Shown here piece after piece: positions 29,426 to 38,620 of a stretch of 64,000 nt of DNA (its first letter is position 1; each line of letters starts with the position of its first letter). Location of the stretch: assembly GCA_902555065.1 (NCBI GenBank), contig CACDQQ010000001.1, positions 163,474 through 227,473 on the forward strand, read 5' to 3'. The position numbers and the translations under genes were made by a program. Under the pieces are notes generated by a model. The model saw only the letters and a program-made list of their open reading frames with translations. It was not told where the DNA came from and ran no database searches. This DNA is from an uncultured Pelagibacteraceae bacterium. Lineage in GTDB: Bacteria; Pseudomonadota; Alphaproteobacteria; Pelagibacterales; Pelagibacteraceae.

Positions 29426-30148
29426 TTAACCTTCAAAGTTAACATTTGTATAAACATTTTGTACATCGTCCTCATCCTCAAGAGTTTCTAAAAATTTTGC
29501 CATGTTTTGATTTTCTTGTCCTTTAAGAGATACTTTATTTATGGGTAGCCACTCTATTTCAGTAGAAAGAAAATTTACAATAACTTTTTCGAATTTTTTT
29601 TTTACCTCATATATTTCATCGATATCCGTATGTACTTCATGAAATTCATCACGAGAAATACAATCATTCGCTCCCGACTCGATTGCTAATTCAAATATTT
29701 TATCTTGTTCAATTTCATTTTTGTCTATTTTAATTATACCCAATCTTTGAAAATTATGTGATGCAGACCCCTGGGTTCCTAAAGAACCGTTATTTTTGGA
29801 AAATATCGTTCTTAAATTAGAAGCGGTTCTATTTTTATTATCAGTCAATGCTTCAACTATTACAGCAGATTTGCTTGGACCAAAACCTTCATACCTAATA
29901 TTTTCAAAATTTGATTGATCATTGTTTGAAGATTTTTCAATCGCTCTCTCAATATTTTCTTTTGGCATATTGGCTGATCTGGCTGCTTGTATTGCTGACC
30001 TTAGTCTCGAATTCATATCGGGGTTCTTATCTCCTAGTTTTGCGGCTACCGTGATTTCCCTAGAGAGTTTAGAAAAAATTTTTGATCTCTGTTTGTCAGC
30101 TTTACCTTTTTTATGTTTAATGCCCGCCCAATGTGAATGTCCAGCCAT
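29426..30148 (-). CDS. YebC/PmpR family transcription/translation regulator
   Basis: This protein of about 240 residues starts at the internal Met 'MAGHSHWAGIKHKKGKAD', the invariant N-terminus of the family. The 26 extra codons in the track ORF overlap the upstream gene and are spurious. Family features include 'KLSREITVAAKLG', 'MPKENIERAI' and 'YEGFGPS'. Members are reported as DNA-binding regulators or, more recently, as factors easing ribosome stalling. It is followed without a gap by the RuvC-like gene, as in many alphaproteobacteria. Confidence 0.95.
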   Translation of the reverse strand: MAGHSHWAGIKHKKGKADKQRSKIFSKLSREITVAAKLGDKNPDMNSRLRSAIQAARSANMPKENIERAIEKSSNNDQSNFENIRYEGFGPSKSAVIVEALTDNKNRTASNLRTIFSKNNGSLGTQGSASHNFQRLGIIKIDKNEIEQDKIFELAIESGANDCISRDEFHEVHTDIDEIYEVKKKFEKVIVNFLSTEIEWLPINKVSLKGQENQNMAKFLETLEDEDDVQNVYTNVNFEG

Positions 30149-30150
30149 AA

Positions 30151-30957
30151 TTAATTTATGTTTTTTAAACTTCCACCAAAAATGAAGCTTTCTATATTTT
30201 TTGCAAGTCCATTTCTTACGTCGCAATCTACCACTACCCCACTCAGAGATGCTTCTCCATTTGCAGGAAAATGTTTTACAGCTTCTCTTTTTAGAAATCT
30301 GTTAATTGAATTTTGTGCATTCATACCAATGACCGAGTCATAGTCACCACACATTCCAGCATCTGTAATATAGCTAGTTCCATTTTTTAGAACTCTTGCA
30401 TCATTTGTAGGCACGTGTGTATGGGTACCTACAACTAAAGTTGCATATCCATCAAATAGATTGCCTATAGCCATTTTTTCACTTGTTATTTCTCCATGAA
30501 AATCCACTATTAAAAAATCATAATCTTTTGATTTTTTTTTTTCTGCAATAAATTCTGTAGCAATTTTAAAAACATCATCACACTTTTTCATAAAAACGTT
30601 ACCCATAAGATTTAATACACCAACTTTCAGATTTTTTTTTGAATTGAATATGGAAAAACCTTTGCCAGGTAAATTTCCACTCATATTTATTGGTCTTAAT
30701 AATTTTTTTTCAGTTTTTATATATTCATAAATTTCTTTTTGATCCCATACATGATTGCCTGTTGTAATTACATCTACACCTACATTAAAAAGTTCATTAG
30801 CAATATTTTCAGTTAAACCCACACCTTCACTGGCTGCATTTTCACCGTTAACACAAACAAAATCTATACCTTTTTTTGAGACTATATTTGGCAAGTTTTT
30901 TTTTACTGATTTGAAGCCTGCATCTCCAACTATATCGCCTAAAAATAAAATCTTCAT
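30151..30957 (-). CDS. YmdB-type metallophosphoesterase (TIGR00282 family)
   Basis: This 268-residue calcineurin-like phosphoesterase has metal ligands in 'LFLGDIVGDAGF' (residues 4-15), 'VNGENAA' near residue 38, 'TTGNHVWDQKEI' near residue 65 and 'THTHVPTNDAR' near residue 178. 'DFHGEITSEK' lies near residue 150. Relatives in Bacillus hydrolyse cyclic 2',3' or 3',5' nucleotides and affect development; the substrate here is unknown. It is packed two bases from the YebC-type gene and one base from the cyclo-ligase. Confidence 0.9.
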   Translation of the reverse strand: MKILFLGDIVGDAGFKSVKKNLPNIVSKKGIDFVCVNGENAASEGVGLTENIANELFNVGVDVITTGNHVWDQKEIYEYIKTEKKLLRPINMSGNLPGKGFSIFNSKKNLKVGVLNLMGNVFMKKCDDVFKIATEFIAEKKKSKDYDFLIVDFHGEITSEKMAIGNLFDGYATLVVGTHTHVPTNDARVLKNGTSYITDAGMCGDYDSVIGMNAQNSINRFLKREAVKHFPANGEASLSGVVVDCDVRNGLAKNIESFIFGGSLKNIN

Positions 30958-30958
30958 T

Positions 30959-31498
30959 TTACATTAATTTTTCTGTCAAAATTAAATCTAATTTTCTATC
31001 AAAATTTTCAACATTAATTTTATTAACTTTTTGATGTGAAAAAGCCAGTCCAATTGTTGTACATTTTTTTATTTGAGAAATTTTTTCTAAATATCTGTCA
31101 TAAAATCCACCGCCATAGCCAATTCTGTTCCCAAATTTATCAAAAGCAACTATTGGTACAAATATTATATCTGGGTATACTTTTTTCAATTTTAGTGGCT
31201 GAGGAATTCCTAATGAGCTTATTGCTAAAGGATCATTTGGACTCCATTTATAAAAATCCATTTGATGATTTCTTTTTATAATTGGCAACGAAATACTATA
31301 ACCGTAAGAATAAAATTTTTTTAGTATTTGCAAACAATCAAATTCAAAATTTATTGGAAAATAGCCTCCAATAATTTTATTTTTTGATAGATTAAATTTA
31401 TTATATAAACTATCTATAATGTTATTGCCTATTTTGATTTCAAAATATTTTTTTTTTCTTAAGTAAATAATTTTTTTTCTTAATTTAAATTTAGACAC
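30959..31498 (-). CDS. 5-formyltetrahydrofolate cyclo-ligase
   Basis: This ATP-dependent enzyme (ygfA/fau family) converts 5-formyl-THF to 5,10-methenyl-THF. The family signature 'GYGGGFYDRYLEK' lies in the C-terminal half. The N-terminal 'LRKKIIYLRKKKY' matches the usual 'LRK.....R' start. I choose a GTG at 31498 ('VSKFKLRKK'), seven bases after the zapA stop, instead of the track ATG at 31543, which overlaps zapA by 38 bases and adds a non-family leader. That gives about 179 residues. Confidence 0.85.
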   Translation of the reverse strand: MSKFKLRKKIIYLRKKKYFEIKIGNNIIDSLYNKFNLSKNKIIGGYFPINFEFDCLQILKKFYSYGYSISLPIIKRNHQMDFYKWSPNDPLAISSLGIPQPLKLKKVYPDIIFVPIVAFDKFGNRIGYGGGFYDRYLEKISQIKKCTTIGLAFSHQKVNKINVENFDRKLDLILTEKLM

Positions 31499-31505
31499 TG
31501 ATATT

Positions 31506-31952
31506 TTACGAAACAGACGTATTTGTGCTATTTTTTTTGACAAAGTCTTCTATTTCTAAAGTTACTTTGTCTATTAAATTTTCATAACTTATTTTGTAGT
31601 TTTCAATTTCATTCTCAAGTTCTTCTTGTGATGAGCTTAAATTTTTAATTTCATTTTCTTTGTTATCTTTGTACTGGTAAACTAAAGATTTTAATTCTTT
31701 AAATTTTTCTTTTAATTCTTGAAGCTCTTTTTTTTGCGCATCTACTTTTTTTTTGGTTTCAAAATACTCATCCATGACTTTTATAGAAGATATTAGTAAT
31801 AATTTATTCTCTCCAATATTTCCAAGATCAAATTTTAGATCATTAAATTTTTTATTTAAACTCAAGGATAATTCTTCCAAATGTTCCTCTTGACCATCTT
31901 CACAAGACAATAAATATTCTTTACCATTAAATTTTATATTTACATTTGCCAT
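31506..31952 (-). CDS. zapA: Cell division protein ZapA
   Basis: This 148-residue protein has an N-terminal ZapA domain ('VNIKFNGKEYLLSCEDGQEEHL' followed by 'LLISSIKVMDEYF') and a long C-terminal coiled coil from about residue 66. ZapA bundles FtsZ filaments at the division ring. The coil is longer than in E. coli ZapA (109 residues), as is usual in alphaproteobacteria. It overlaps the upstream coiled-coil gene by 13 bases and is followed by the cyclo-ligase gene, the conserved zapA-fau pairing. Confidence 0.88.
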   Translation of the reverse strand: MANVNIKFNGKEYLLSCEDGQEEHLEELSLSLNKKFNDLKFDLGNIGENKLLLISSIKVMDEYFETKKKVDAQKKELQELKEKFKELKSLVYQYKDNKENEIKNLSSSQEELENEIENYKISYENLIDKVTLEIEDFVKKNSTNTSVS

Positions 31953-32263
31953 TTATCTATTTCTTCCAATAAATTATCTGTTTCTTGATTTAATTCATCA
32001 ATTTTTTCATTAAATTGTTTTTCTTTTCTTTTTGAAGTTTCGTAATCCTTTTTTAATTCATTTATTTGACTTCTAAGTTTTAAATTTTCTTCTTCTAAGC
32101 TTTGGAGAGATGTGGTTATCTGTTTTTTTTCAATTTCTAATTGATTTTTTTGATCTTTTAAAATTGCAACTTTATCTAATTCTTCATTATGTTGAATGTT
32201 TATCTCTCCTAATTTTTTTAAAGTATCCTTTAATTTTTTTTCTTTTTCATCAATGTTTTTCAT
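31940..32263 (-). CDS. Small coiled-coil protein upstream of zapA
   Basis: The protein is almost entirely one predicted coiled coil of Lys/Glu/Leu heptads ('LEEENLKLRSQINELKKDYE'), about 107 residues from the Met 'MKNIDEKEKK' at 32263. The track start at 32293 adds ten unlikely residues. It has no enzymatic motif. Its position and overlap with zapA match the DUF4164/ZapB-like coiled-coil genes beside zapA in other alphaproteobacteria, suggesting a division-ring partner. The function is inferred from context only. Confidence 0.7.
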   Translation of the reverse strand: MKNIDEKEKKLKDTLKKLGEINIQHNEELDKVAILKDQKNQLEIEKKQITTSLQSLEEENLKLRSQINELKKDYETSKRKEKQFNEKIDELNQETDNLLEEIDKWQM

Positions 32264-32315
32264 ATATATATCTATATTAATAAATTGAATCACCTAAGTC
32301 TAGATAGGATACTTT

Positions 32316-34271
32316 TTGAAAAATATAGAAAAAAATTTATCAAATGCTATTCGTTTTTTATCAATGGATGCGGTTCAAAACGCTAATTCTGGTCACCCAG
32401 GTATGCCAATGGGTATGGCTGACGTTGCAACAATTTTATTTAAGTATTTTCTAAAATTTAATCCAAAAAATCCAAACTGGCTTAATAGAGATAGATTTAT
32501 TTTGTCAGCTGGACATGGATCAATGTTGCTTTACTCGCTATTGTACTTAACAGGATATAAAAGTGTATCACTTAACGACATCAAGAAATTTAGACAACTA
32601 AATTCAATTTGTGCTGGACACCCAGAGTATCACCCAAACTCAGGTATTGAAACAACAACTGGTCCTTTAGGTCAAGGAATTGCAAATTCTGTGGGTTTTG
32701 CAATTGCAGAAGAAATTTTAAAGAAAAAATTAGGAAGTAATTTAATAAATCACAAAACCTATGTCTTGGCTGGTGATGGGTGCCTTATGGAAGGAATAAG
32801 TCATGAAGCAATGAGTCTAGCCGGTCACCTCAAACTTAAAAATCTTATAATGCTTTTTGATAATAATTCTATTTCAATAGATGGTCCTACTAGTTTAGCA
32901 GTTTCAGATAACTATAAAAACAGATTTAAAAGCTATGGATGGAATTATATTTTAATCAATGGGCATAATTACAGAGAAATTTATAATGCGTTAAAAAAAG
33001 CGCAAATATCAAAAAAACCAACTGTAATTTCTTGTAAAACCAAAATAGGATTTGGATCTCCAAATAAAAGTGGAAAGGCCTCTTCTCATGGAAGTCCTCT
33101 TGGAATAGATGAAATTAAGTTAGTTAGAAAAAAATTAGATTGGGATTATAAACCATTTAAAATACCTCAAAAAATTTTAATTGATTGGAGGAAAATTGGA
33201 GAAAAAGGTATTAAAAAAGAAAAGATATGGAATAAAACTTTTAGTAAACACAAACTAAAATTTAAAAATATTATAAAAAATAAATTCTCAAGTTCAATTA
33301 TAAAACAAAAAAAAGATGCGATAAAAAATTTTAAGACTATAGCTACAAGAAAATCCTCAGAAGAGTTCTTATCAGCTATATTAAAAGAGAGAAATACTTT
33401 AATTGGTGGCTCTGCTGATTTAGCAGGATCAAACAATACAAAAACTAAGTTACATAAAATTATTAATTCAAGTAACTTTGATGGTAATTATATTCACTAT
33501 GGTGTTAGGGAACACGCTATGAGTGGAATAATGAATGGATTAGCTCTACATAGTAATTTTATTCCTTATGGAGGTACTTTTTTAATATTTTCAGACTATT
33601 GCAAACCTTCAATAAGACTGTCTGCTATAATGAAAAAGAAGGTAATTTATATAATGACACATGACTCCATAGGACTAGGAGAAGATGGTCCTACGCATCA
33701 ACCAGTAGAGCAACTTGCTGCTTTAAGATCTATTCCAAACTTAAATGTTTTAAGGCCGGCAGATCAAACTGAAACAATTGAATGTTGGGATATTGCTTTA
33801 AATAGCAACAAAACACCTAGCATATTAGCCTTAACCAGACAAAACTTAAAACCTATAAGAAATAGATTTAGCAAAAAAAATCAATGCTCTATGGGAGCTT
33901 ACGAAGTTATAAGGACTGGAAAAAATATAAATTTAACTATTTTGGCCTCAGGATCAGAGGTTAATCTCGCAATTGAGACTAGTCATAAATTGGCCAAACA
34001 AAAAATTTATTCAAAAGTAATATCAATGCCTTGCCAAGAAATTTTTGACAAACAAAACAAGAGCTATAAAGATAAAATCTTAAAAGAAAGCAAAAACACT
34101 TTTTCAATTGAGGCAGGATCAAAAATGCCTTGGGAAAAATATATTGAAAAAGGCTTGTCTTTTTCAATAGAAGACTTTGGAAAAAGCGCTCCTTATAAAA
34201 AAGTTTATGATCATTTTGGTTTAAGTAGTGAAAAAATTAGTAAAGAAATTAAATTTTATTTAAAAAAATGA
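32316..34271 (+). CDS. tkt: Transketolase
   Basis: This is a 651-residue TPP enzyme of the non-oxidative pentose phosphate and Calvin-type rearrangements. The start is TTG at 32316, supported by AGGA six bases upstream and the family N-terminus 'NAIRFLSMDAVQNANSGHPGMPMG'. The TPP motif is 'GDGCLMEGISHEAMSLAGH', and 'HDSIGLGEDGPTHQPVEQL' is in the pyrimidine domain. It heads a tkt-gap-pgk-fba run with overlaps of 4 and 1 bases, an operon for triose/pentose interconversion and gluconeogenesis. Confidence 0.97.
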   Translation: MKNIEKNLSNAIRFLSMDAVQNANSGHPGMPMGMADVATILFKYFLKFNPKNPNWLNRDRFILSAGHGSMLLYSLLYLTGYKSVSLNDIKKFRQLNSICAGHPEYHPNSGIETTTGPLGQGIANSVGFAIAEEILKKKLGSNLINHKTYVLAGDGCLMEGISHEAMSLAGHLKLKNLIMLFDNNSISIDGPTSLAVSDNYKNRFKSYGWNYILINGHNYREIYNALKKAQISKKPTVISCKTKIGFGSPNKSGKASSHGSPLGIDEIKLVRKKLDWDYKPFKIPQKILIDWRKIGEKGIKKEKIWNKTFSKHKLKFKNIIKNKFSSSIIKQKKDAIKNFKTIATRKSSEEFLSAILKERNTLIGGSADLAGSNNTKTKLHKIINSSNFDGNYIHYGVREHAMSGIMNGLALHSNFIPYGGTFLIFSDYCKPSIRLSAIMKKKVIYIMTHDSIGLGEDGPTHQPVEQLAALRSIPNLNVLRPADQTETIECWDIALNSNKTPSILALTRQNLKPIRNRFSKKNQCSMGAYEVIRTGKNINLTILASGSEVNLAIETSHKLAKQKIYSKVISMPCQEIFDKQNKSYKDKILKESKNTFSIEAGSKMPWEKYIEKGLSFSIEDFGKSAPYKKVYDHFGLSSEKISKEIKFYLKK

Positions 34272-35275
34272 CGATAAAAGTTGGCATTAATGGTATGGGA
34301 AGAATTGGCAGAATGATTGTGAGGTCAATTTATGAAAATTACAAAGGTAAAATAATTATCAAACATATTAATAATAGATCGAGCTCTGAAATTTGTGCAA
34401 ATTTATTAAAATATGATTCAATTCATGGTAATTTTAGTTCTCTAGTAAAATCTGGAGGAAATTACATAAAAATAAATAAAGAAAAAATATCTTACACACA
34501 ACATTCTATGATTAATGACATAAATTGGAAAAAATATAGTGTTGATTATGTTTTTGAGTGTACAGGTAATTTTAATTCTAAAGATCAATTAATGCCACAT
34601 ATAAAAAATGGGGTAAAAAAAGTTATTGTATCAGCCCCATGTAAAATGGCAGATAAAACTATAGTTTTTGGCATAAATCATAACAAGATCAAAAAGAATG
34701 ATAGAATTATTTCAGCAGCTTCTTGCACAACAAATTGTTTAGCTCCCGTTGCAGACGTAATTAATAAAAATTTTATAATTCTTAATGGTTTTATGACAAC
34801 CATACATGCTTTTACAAGTGATCAAAGAATATTAGATAATTCTCATAAAGACCCAAGAAGAGCGAGATCGGCAAGTCAATCAATTGTGCCCACATCTACT
34901 GGAGCATCAAAAGCTATTGGTGAGATTATACCCTCATTGAAAGGTAAGCTAGAGGGAGTAGCAATGAGAGTGCCAACACCAAATGTTTCATTAATAGAAT
35001 TTATATTTAATGTAAAAAAAAATATTACCGTAAAAAAACTAAATAACTCTTTATTTTCAGCTTCTAAAACAAAGCTTAAAAATATTCTAAATGTTACAGA
35101 TGAGAAGCTAGTCTCAGTTGATTTTAATCATAATAGTGCATCTGCTATTATAGACTCCTCACTTACTAATGTAGTTGGTAATAAAATGGGTAAAATTTCA
35201 GCTTGGTATGATAATGAATGGGGTTTCTCCAATAGAATGTGTGATATTGCTGAGTATGTAAGCAAGATCAAATAA
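34268..35275 (+). CDS. gap: Glyceraldehyde-3-phosphate dehydrogenase
   Basis: This is a 335-residue NAD(P)-dependent dehydrogenase with the Rossmann start 'GINGMGRIGRMIVRS'. The active-site Cys is in 'SAASCTTNCLAPVAD' near residue 152, the conserved His in 'TTIHAFTSDQ' and the C-terminal 'WYDNEWGFSNRM'. It overlaps tkt by 4 bases and pgk by one, so the operon is translationally coupled. Cofactor preference was not inferred. Confidence 0.97.
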   Translation: MTIKVGINGMGRIGRMIVRSIYENYKGKIIIKHINNRSSSEICANLLKYDSIHGNFSSLVKSGGNYIKINKEKISYTQHSMINDINWKKYSVDYVFECTGNFNSKDQLMPHIKNGVKKVIVSAPCKMADKTIVFGINHNKIKKNDRIISAASCTTNCLAPVADVINKNFIILNGFMTTIHAFTSDQRILDNSHKDPRRARSASQSIVPTSTGASKAIGEIIPSLKGKLEGVAMRVPTPNVSLIEFIFNVKKNITVKKLNNSLFSASKTKLKNILNVTDEKLVSVDFNHNSASAIIDSSLTNVVGNKMGKISAWYDNEWGFSNRMCDIAEYVSKIK

Positions 35276-36447
35276 TGAAATCCATTGAAAATATAGAAAA
35301 TATTGAAAATAAAAGAGTAATTCTTAGACTTGATTTAAATGTTCCAATAAAAAATGGAAAAATAACAGACCCTAACCGAATTGATAAGGTTATGCCTACA
35401 CTAGAATTTCTATTAAAAAAAAAAGCAAAGATTATAATAATTTCTCACGTTGGAAGGCCAAAAGGTAAAATAGTTAAGGAGCTTTCTCTAGAATTAGTAT
35501 CATTGTATATTAAAAGTAAAATTAAAAAAGAAGTATTATTACTTAAAGAAAACATTTTTAATTTAAATAAAGAAAACATTTTTAAGAATTCAAATGATGA
35601 GTTGGTATTACTTGAAAACATTAGATTTTATGCCGAAGAAGAAGCCAACGATGATAAATTTTCAAAGAAATTAGCAAGCTTAGGTGAAATATATGTTAAT
35701 GATGCATTTTCGTGTTCACACAGAGATCATGCTTCTGTATCAAAAATAACAAAATATATTCCATCGTACAGTGGAATTCAAATTAATGCAGAAGTAAATG
35801 CTCTCAACAAGATAACTTCTGAAATAAAAAAGCCTATAACATGTATAATTGGTGGATCTAAAATATCTTCGAAAATAAATATAATAAAAAATTTAATACC
35901 AAAATTTAATAGTATTATAATAGTTGGCGCTATGGCGAATAATATACTGAAATTCAAAGGTTTAAAAATTGGTAACTCTGTATATGAAAAAAATATTGAT
36001 AACATAATTCAAGAAATTTTCACCTATGCTGAAAAAAATAAATGCAAAATATATTTTCCTAAAGATGTTAAAATTGGAAAAAAATTGAACGATAAATCTT
36101 TTGAAAAAGATTTTAAAGATATTGAAGATGATGATATGATACTTGATGTAGGATCAAAAACATTAGTTGAAATAAAAAAAATTATTGACGATTCCTCGAC
36201 AATATTATGGAATGGACCATTAGGTTACTTTGAAAATGAGAATTTTTCATTAGGAAGCTCAGAAGTTGCAAAATATATAGCAAATAGAGGGAACAAAATA
36301 TTTTCAGTTGTTGGTGGAGGCGATACGGTTGCGGTAATTAATTCACTAAATATGAAGGATAAATTTAATTTTGTTTCAACTGCAGGTGGAGCATTTTTAG
36401 AATATCTTGAAGGCAAAGTTCTCCCTGGTATAAAAGCATTAAATTAA
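35275..36447 (+). CDS. pgk: Phosphoglycerate kinase
   Basis: This 390-residue two-domain kinase interconverts 1,3-bisphosphoglycerate and 3-phosphoglycerate. It shows 'RVILRLDLNVPIKNGKI' at residues 13-29, 'SHVGRPKG' near residue 58, 'NDAFSCSHRDHAS' near residue 142 and the nucleotide loop 'SVVGGGDTVA' near residue 345. It overlaps gap by one base and abuts fba. The N-terminal 'SIENIENIENK' repeats a short motif and is slightly longer than usual. Confidence 0.97.
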   Translation: MKSIENIENIENKRVILRLDLNVPIKNGKITDPNRIDKVMPTLEFLLKKKAKIIIISHVGRPKGKIVKELSLELVSLYIKSKIKKEVLLLKENIFNLNKENIFKNSNDELVLLENIRFYAEEEANDDKFSKKLASLGEIYVNDAFSCSHRDHASVSKITKYIPSYSGIQINAEVNALNKITSEIKKPITCIIGGSKISSKINIIKNLIPKFNSIIIVGAMANNILKFKGLKIGNSVYEKNIDNIIQEIFTYAEKNKCKIYFPKDVKIGKKLNDKSFEKDFKDIEDDDMILDVGSKTLVEIKKIIDDSSTILWNGPLGYFENENFSLGSSEVAKYIANRGNKIFSVVGGGDTVAVINSLNMKDKFNFVSTAGGAFLEYLEGKVLPGIKALN

Positions 36448-37461
36448 ATGTCTGAATTAAACAAAATAGCTCTTCAAATATTGTCAAATGGCAAAGGTAT
36501 ACTTGCAGCCGATGAAAGTACAGCCACAATGACAAAAAGATTAGACTCAGTAAAAGTACACTCTGACGAAAATAATAGACTCCTCTTTAGACAAACTCTT
36601 TTTTCATCTTCATCAATGAGTAAATGTATAGGTGGAGTAATACTATATGATGAAACAATAAGGCAAAGAACAACTAATGAAAAATCTATACCTGAACTAA
36701 TAAAATTAAGTGGTTCGTTAGTAGGGATTAAAGTTGATACAGGAGCCAAAATATTGGCAGGATCTAAAGAAGAAAAAATTACAGAAGGTTTAGATGGTTT
36801 AAGAGAAAGGCTTAATGATTATTATGAACTGGGAGCAAGATTTACAAAATGGAGGGGTGTTTACTTAATTTCTGATAAATATCCTAGCAAACTATCTATT
36901 TCAGCAAATGCTCACGCATTGGCTAGATACGCTGCTTTAGTTCAAGAAGCAGGAATGGTTCCAATAATTGAACCAGAAGTTTTAATGGATGGCGATCATT
37001 CTGCTAAAGATTGTTTGATGAAAACATCTGAAGTAATAAATAAATGTTTTGAAGAATTAGATTTAAATAATGTTGATTTAAAGGGAACAATATTAAAACC
37101 AAACATGATTTTACCTGGAAAAAATTCTGGTGAAAAAATTTCCAGTGAAGAAATAGCAGAACTAACTATAGATTGTTTAAAGAATAATGTGCCATCATCA
37201 GTCCCTGGTATAGCTTTTCTATCTGGGGGTCAAACGGAAAAAGAAGCTACAGCAAACTTAAATCAAATAAATATAAAAAATAATACGAATTTTATAATGA
37301 CTTATTCTTATGGAAGAGCTCTTCAACAAAGTGCACTGAAATTTTGGTCTAAAGATATAAAAAACATTATCGGTACTCAGAAAATATTCGATCATAGAGC
37401 AAACATGTGCACTCTAGCAGCACAAGGGAAATGGTCAGAAAATCTTGAAAATTCGCAATAA
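36448..37461 (+). CDS. Fructose-bisphosphate aldolase, class I
   Basis: This 337-residue aldolase is of the eukaryote-like class I (Schiff-base) type. It shows 'GKGILAADESTATMTKRL' near residue 14, 'GVIPIIEPEVL'-like text ('MVPIIEPEVLMDGDH' near residue 170), and the Schiff-base Lys in 'GTILKPNMILPG' near residue 217. It needs no metal, unlike the class II enzymes of many bacteria. It is last in the tkt-gap-pgk-fba run and overlaps the next gene by 17 bases. Confidence 0.95.
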   Translation: MSELNKIALQILSNGKGILAADESTATMTKRLDSVKVHSDENNRLLFRQTLFSSSSMSKCIGGVILYDETIRQRTTNEKSIPELIKLSGSLVGIKVDTGAKILAGSKEEKITEGLDGLRERLNDYYELGARFTKWRGVYLISDKYPSKLSISANAHALARYAALVQEAGMVPIIEPEVLMDGDHSAKDCLMKTSEVINKCFEELDLNNVDLKGTILKPNMILPGKNSGEKISSEEIAELTIDCLKNNVPSSVPGIAFLSGGQTEKEATANLNQINIKNNTNFIMTYSYGRALQQSALKFWSKDIKNIIGTQKIFDHRANMCTLAAQGKWSENLENSQ

Positions 37462-38062
37462 AAAATTTATTTATTTAATATCACCTAATAAAATAATAAA
37501 TAATTTATTTTACAATAACCTAGATTTAGTCTTGAAATCAAAAAAAGTAATGTTTTTTCAATTAAGACTTAAAAAAGGAAACATTAAAAAAAAAGCTCTA
37601 ATTGCAAAAAAAATTTTAAAAATTTGCAAAAAAAATAATGTAAAATTAATTATTAATGATAATCCTTATCTAGCAACAAAAGTGAACGCTGATGGTTGTC
37701 ATTTAGGACAAAATGATATGGATATTATTAAGGCAAAAAAAATTTTAAAAAATAAAATCATTGGAGTTACATGTCATAATTCAATTAAATTGGCCAAATA
37801 TGCTTCATCGAAGGGTGCAAATTATATTGCAATAGGAGCATTCTATAAAACTAGAACCAAGAAAGTAATACATAAAGCAGATATAAAAACTTTAAATAAA
37901 ATTAAAAAGTCAGTTAAAATACCTGTTGTAGCTATTGGTGGAATCAATCATAAAAATTATAAAAAACTATTATTGAATAAAGCAGATTTTTTAGCTATCT
38001 CAAGCTACATTTGGAAAAATAAAAAATTTAAACCACACCAAGCAATAAAGAATTTAACATGA
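37445..38062 (+). CDS. Thiamine phosphate synthase-like protein (ThiE/TenI family)
   Basis: This 205-residue TIM barrel of the ThiE/TenI family joins HMP-PP and THZ-P to thiamine phosphate in the ThiE case. It contains 'QLRLKKGN' near residue 39, 'NDNPYLATKVNADGCHLGQND' near residue 71 (usual 'DG.HLGQ.D') and 'AIGGINHKNYKKLL' near residue 164. The start is a TTG inside fba. Phosphate-loop residues near 'IGAFYKTRTKK' are partly altered, so a TenI-like role is possible. It is extremely lysine-rich. It pairs logically with thiD at 17.6 kb. Confidence 0.78.
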   Translation: MKIRNKKFIYLISPNKIINNLFYNNLDLVLKSKKVMFFQLRLKKGNIKKKALIAKKILKICKKNNVKLIINDNPYLATKVNADGCHLGQNDMDIIKAKKILKNKIIGVTCHNSIKLAKYASSKGANYIAIGAFYKTRTKKVIHKADIKTLNKIKKSVKIPVVAIGGINHKNYKKLLLNKADFLAISSYIWKNKKFKPHQAIKNLT

Positions 38063-38619
38063 AAATAAATGCAACAGAGATAAGGGTAGGTATGATTTTG
38101 GAGTATAAAGATGATCTGTGGGAGATATTAAAAACAAATCATGTTAAGCCTGGAAAAGGTGGTGCATTTGCACAAGTAGAAATGAAAAGTTTACTTAAAA
38201 ACACAAAACTTAATGAAAGATTTAGATCAAGCGAAACTGTCGAAAAAGCTTCAATAGAAGAAATAAAATATAATTTCTTGTATAGTGATGAAAACGATTT
38301 TTATTTTATGAACCCCAATTCGTTTGAACAAATTAATTTAAGTAAAAATGTTGTGGGTGACAAAGGTAAAATGCTTAGTGAAAATCTAGAAGTAACAATT
38401 AATTTTCACAATGAAAATCCTTTGAGTATTTTACTTCCAAATCAACTAACTTGTGTAATAGAAACAACAGATGTTGCATTAAAAGGTCAAACAGTTTCAT
38501 CTTCATATAAACCAGCGATACTTAAAAATGGATTAAGTATTCAAGTTCCACCTTTTATAGAAAGTGGAGATACTATAATTGTTGATACTAGATCAATGGA
38601 ATATGTAAAAAAAATATAA
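38059..38619 (+). CDS. efp: Translation elongation factor P
   Basis: This 186-residue protein has three beta-barrel domains and relieves ribosome stalling at polyproline stretches. The KOW-like N-terminus has 'NHVKPGKGGAFAQVEMK', with the tip lysine in 'KPGKG'. The C-terminal OB domain ends 'GLSIQVPPFIESGDTIIVDTRSMEYVKK', matching the family. It overlaps the ThiE-like gene by 4 bases and is followed after one base by the inositol monophosphatase gene. Confidence 0.96.
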   Translation: MKINATEIRVGMILEYKDDLWEILKTNHVKPGKGGAFAQVEMKSLLKNTKLNERFRSSETVEKASIEEIKYNFLYSDENDFYFMNPNSFEQINLSKNVVGDKGKMLSENLEVTINFHNENPLSILLPNQLTCVIETTDVALKGQTVSSSYKPAILKNGLSIQVPPFIESGDTIIVDTRSMEYVKKI

Positions 38620-38620
38620 A

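Noticed and set aside
30149-30226. N-terminal extension of the YebC-type ORF
   Set aside because: The family starts at 'MAGHSHW'; the 26 extra codons lie within the upstream gene's end in another frame.
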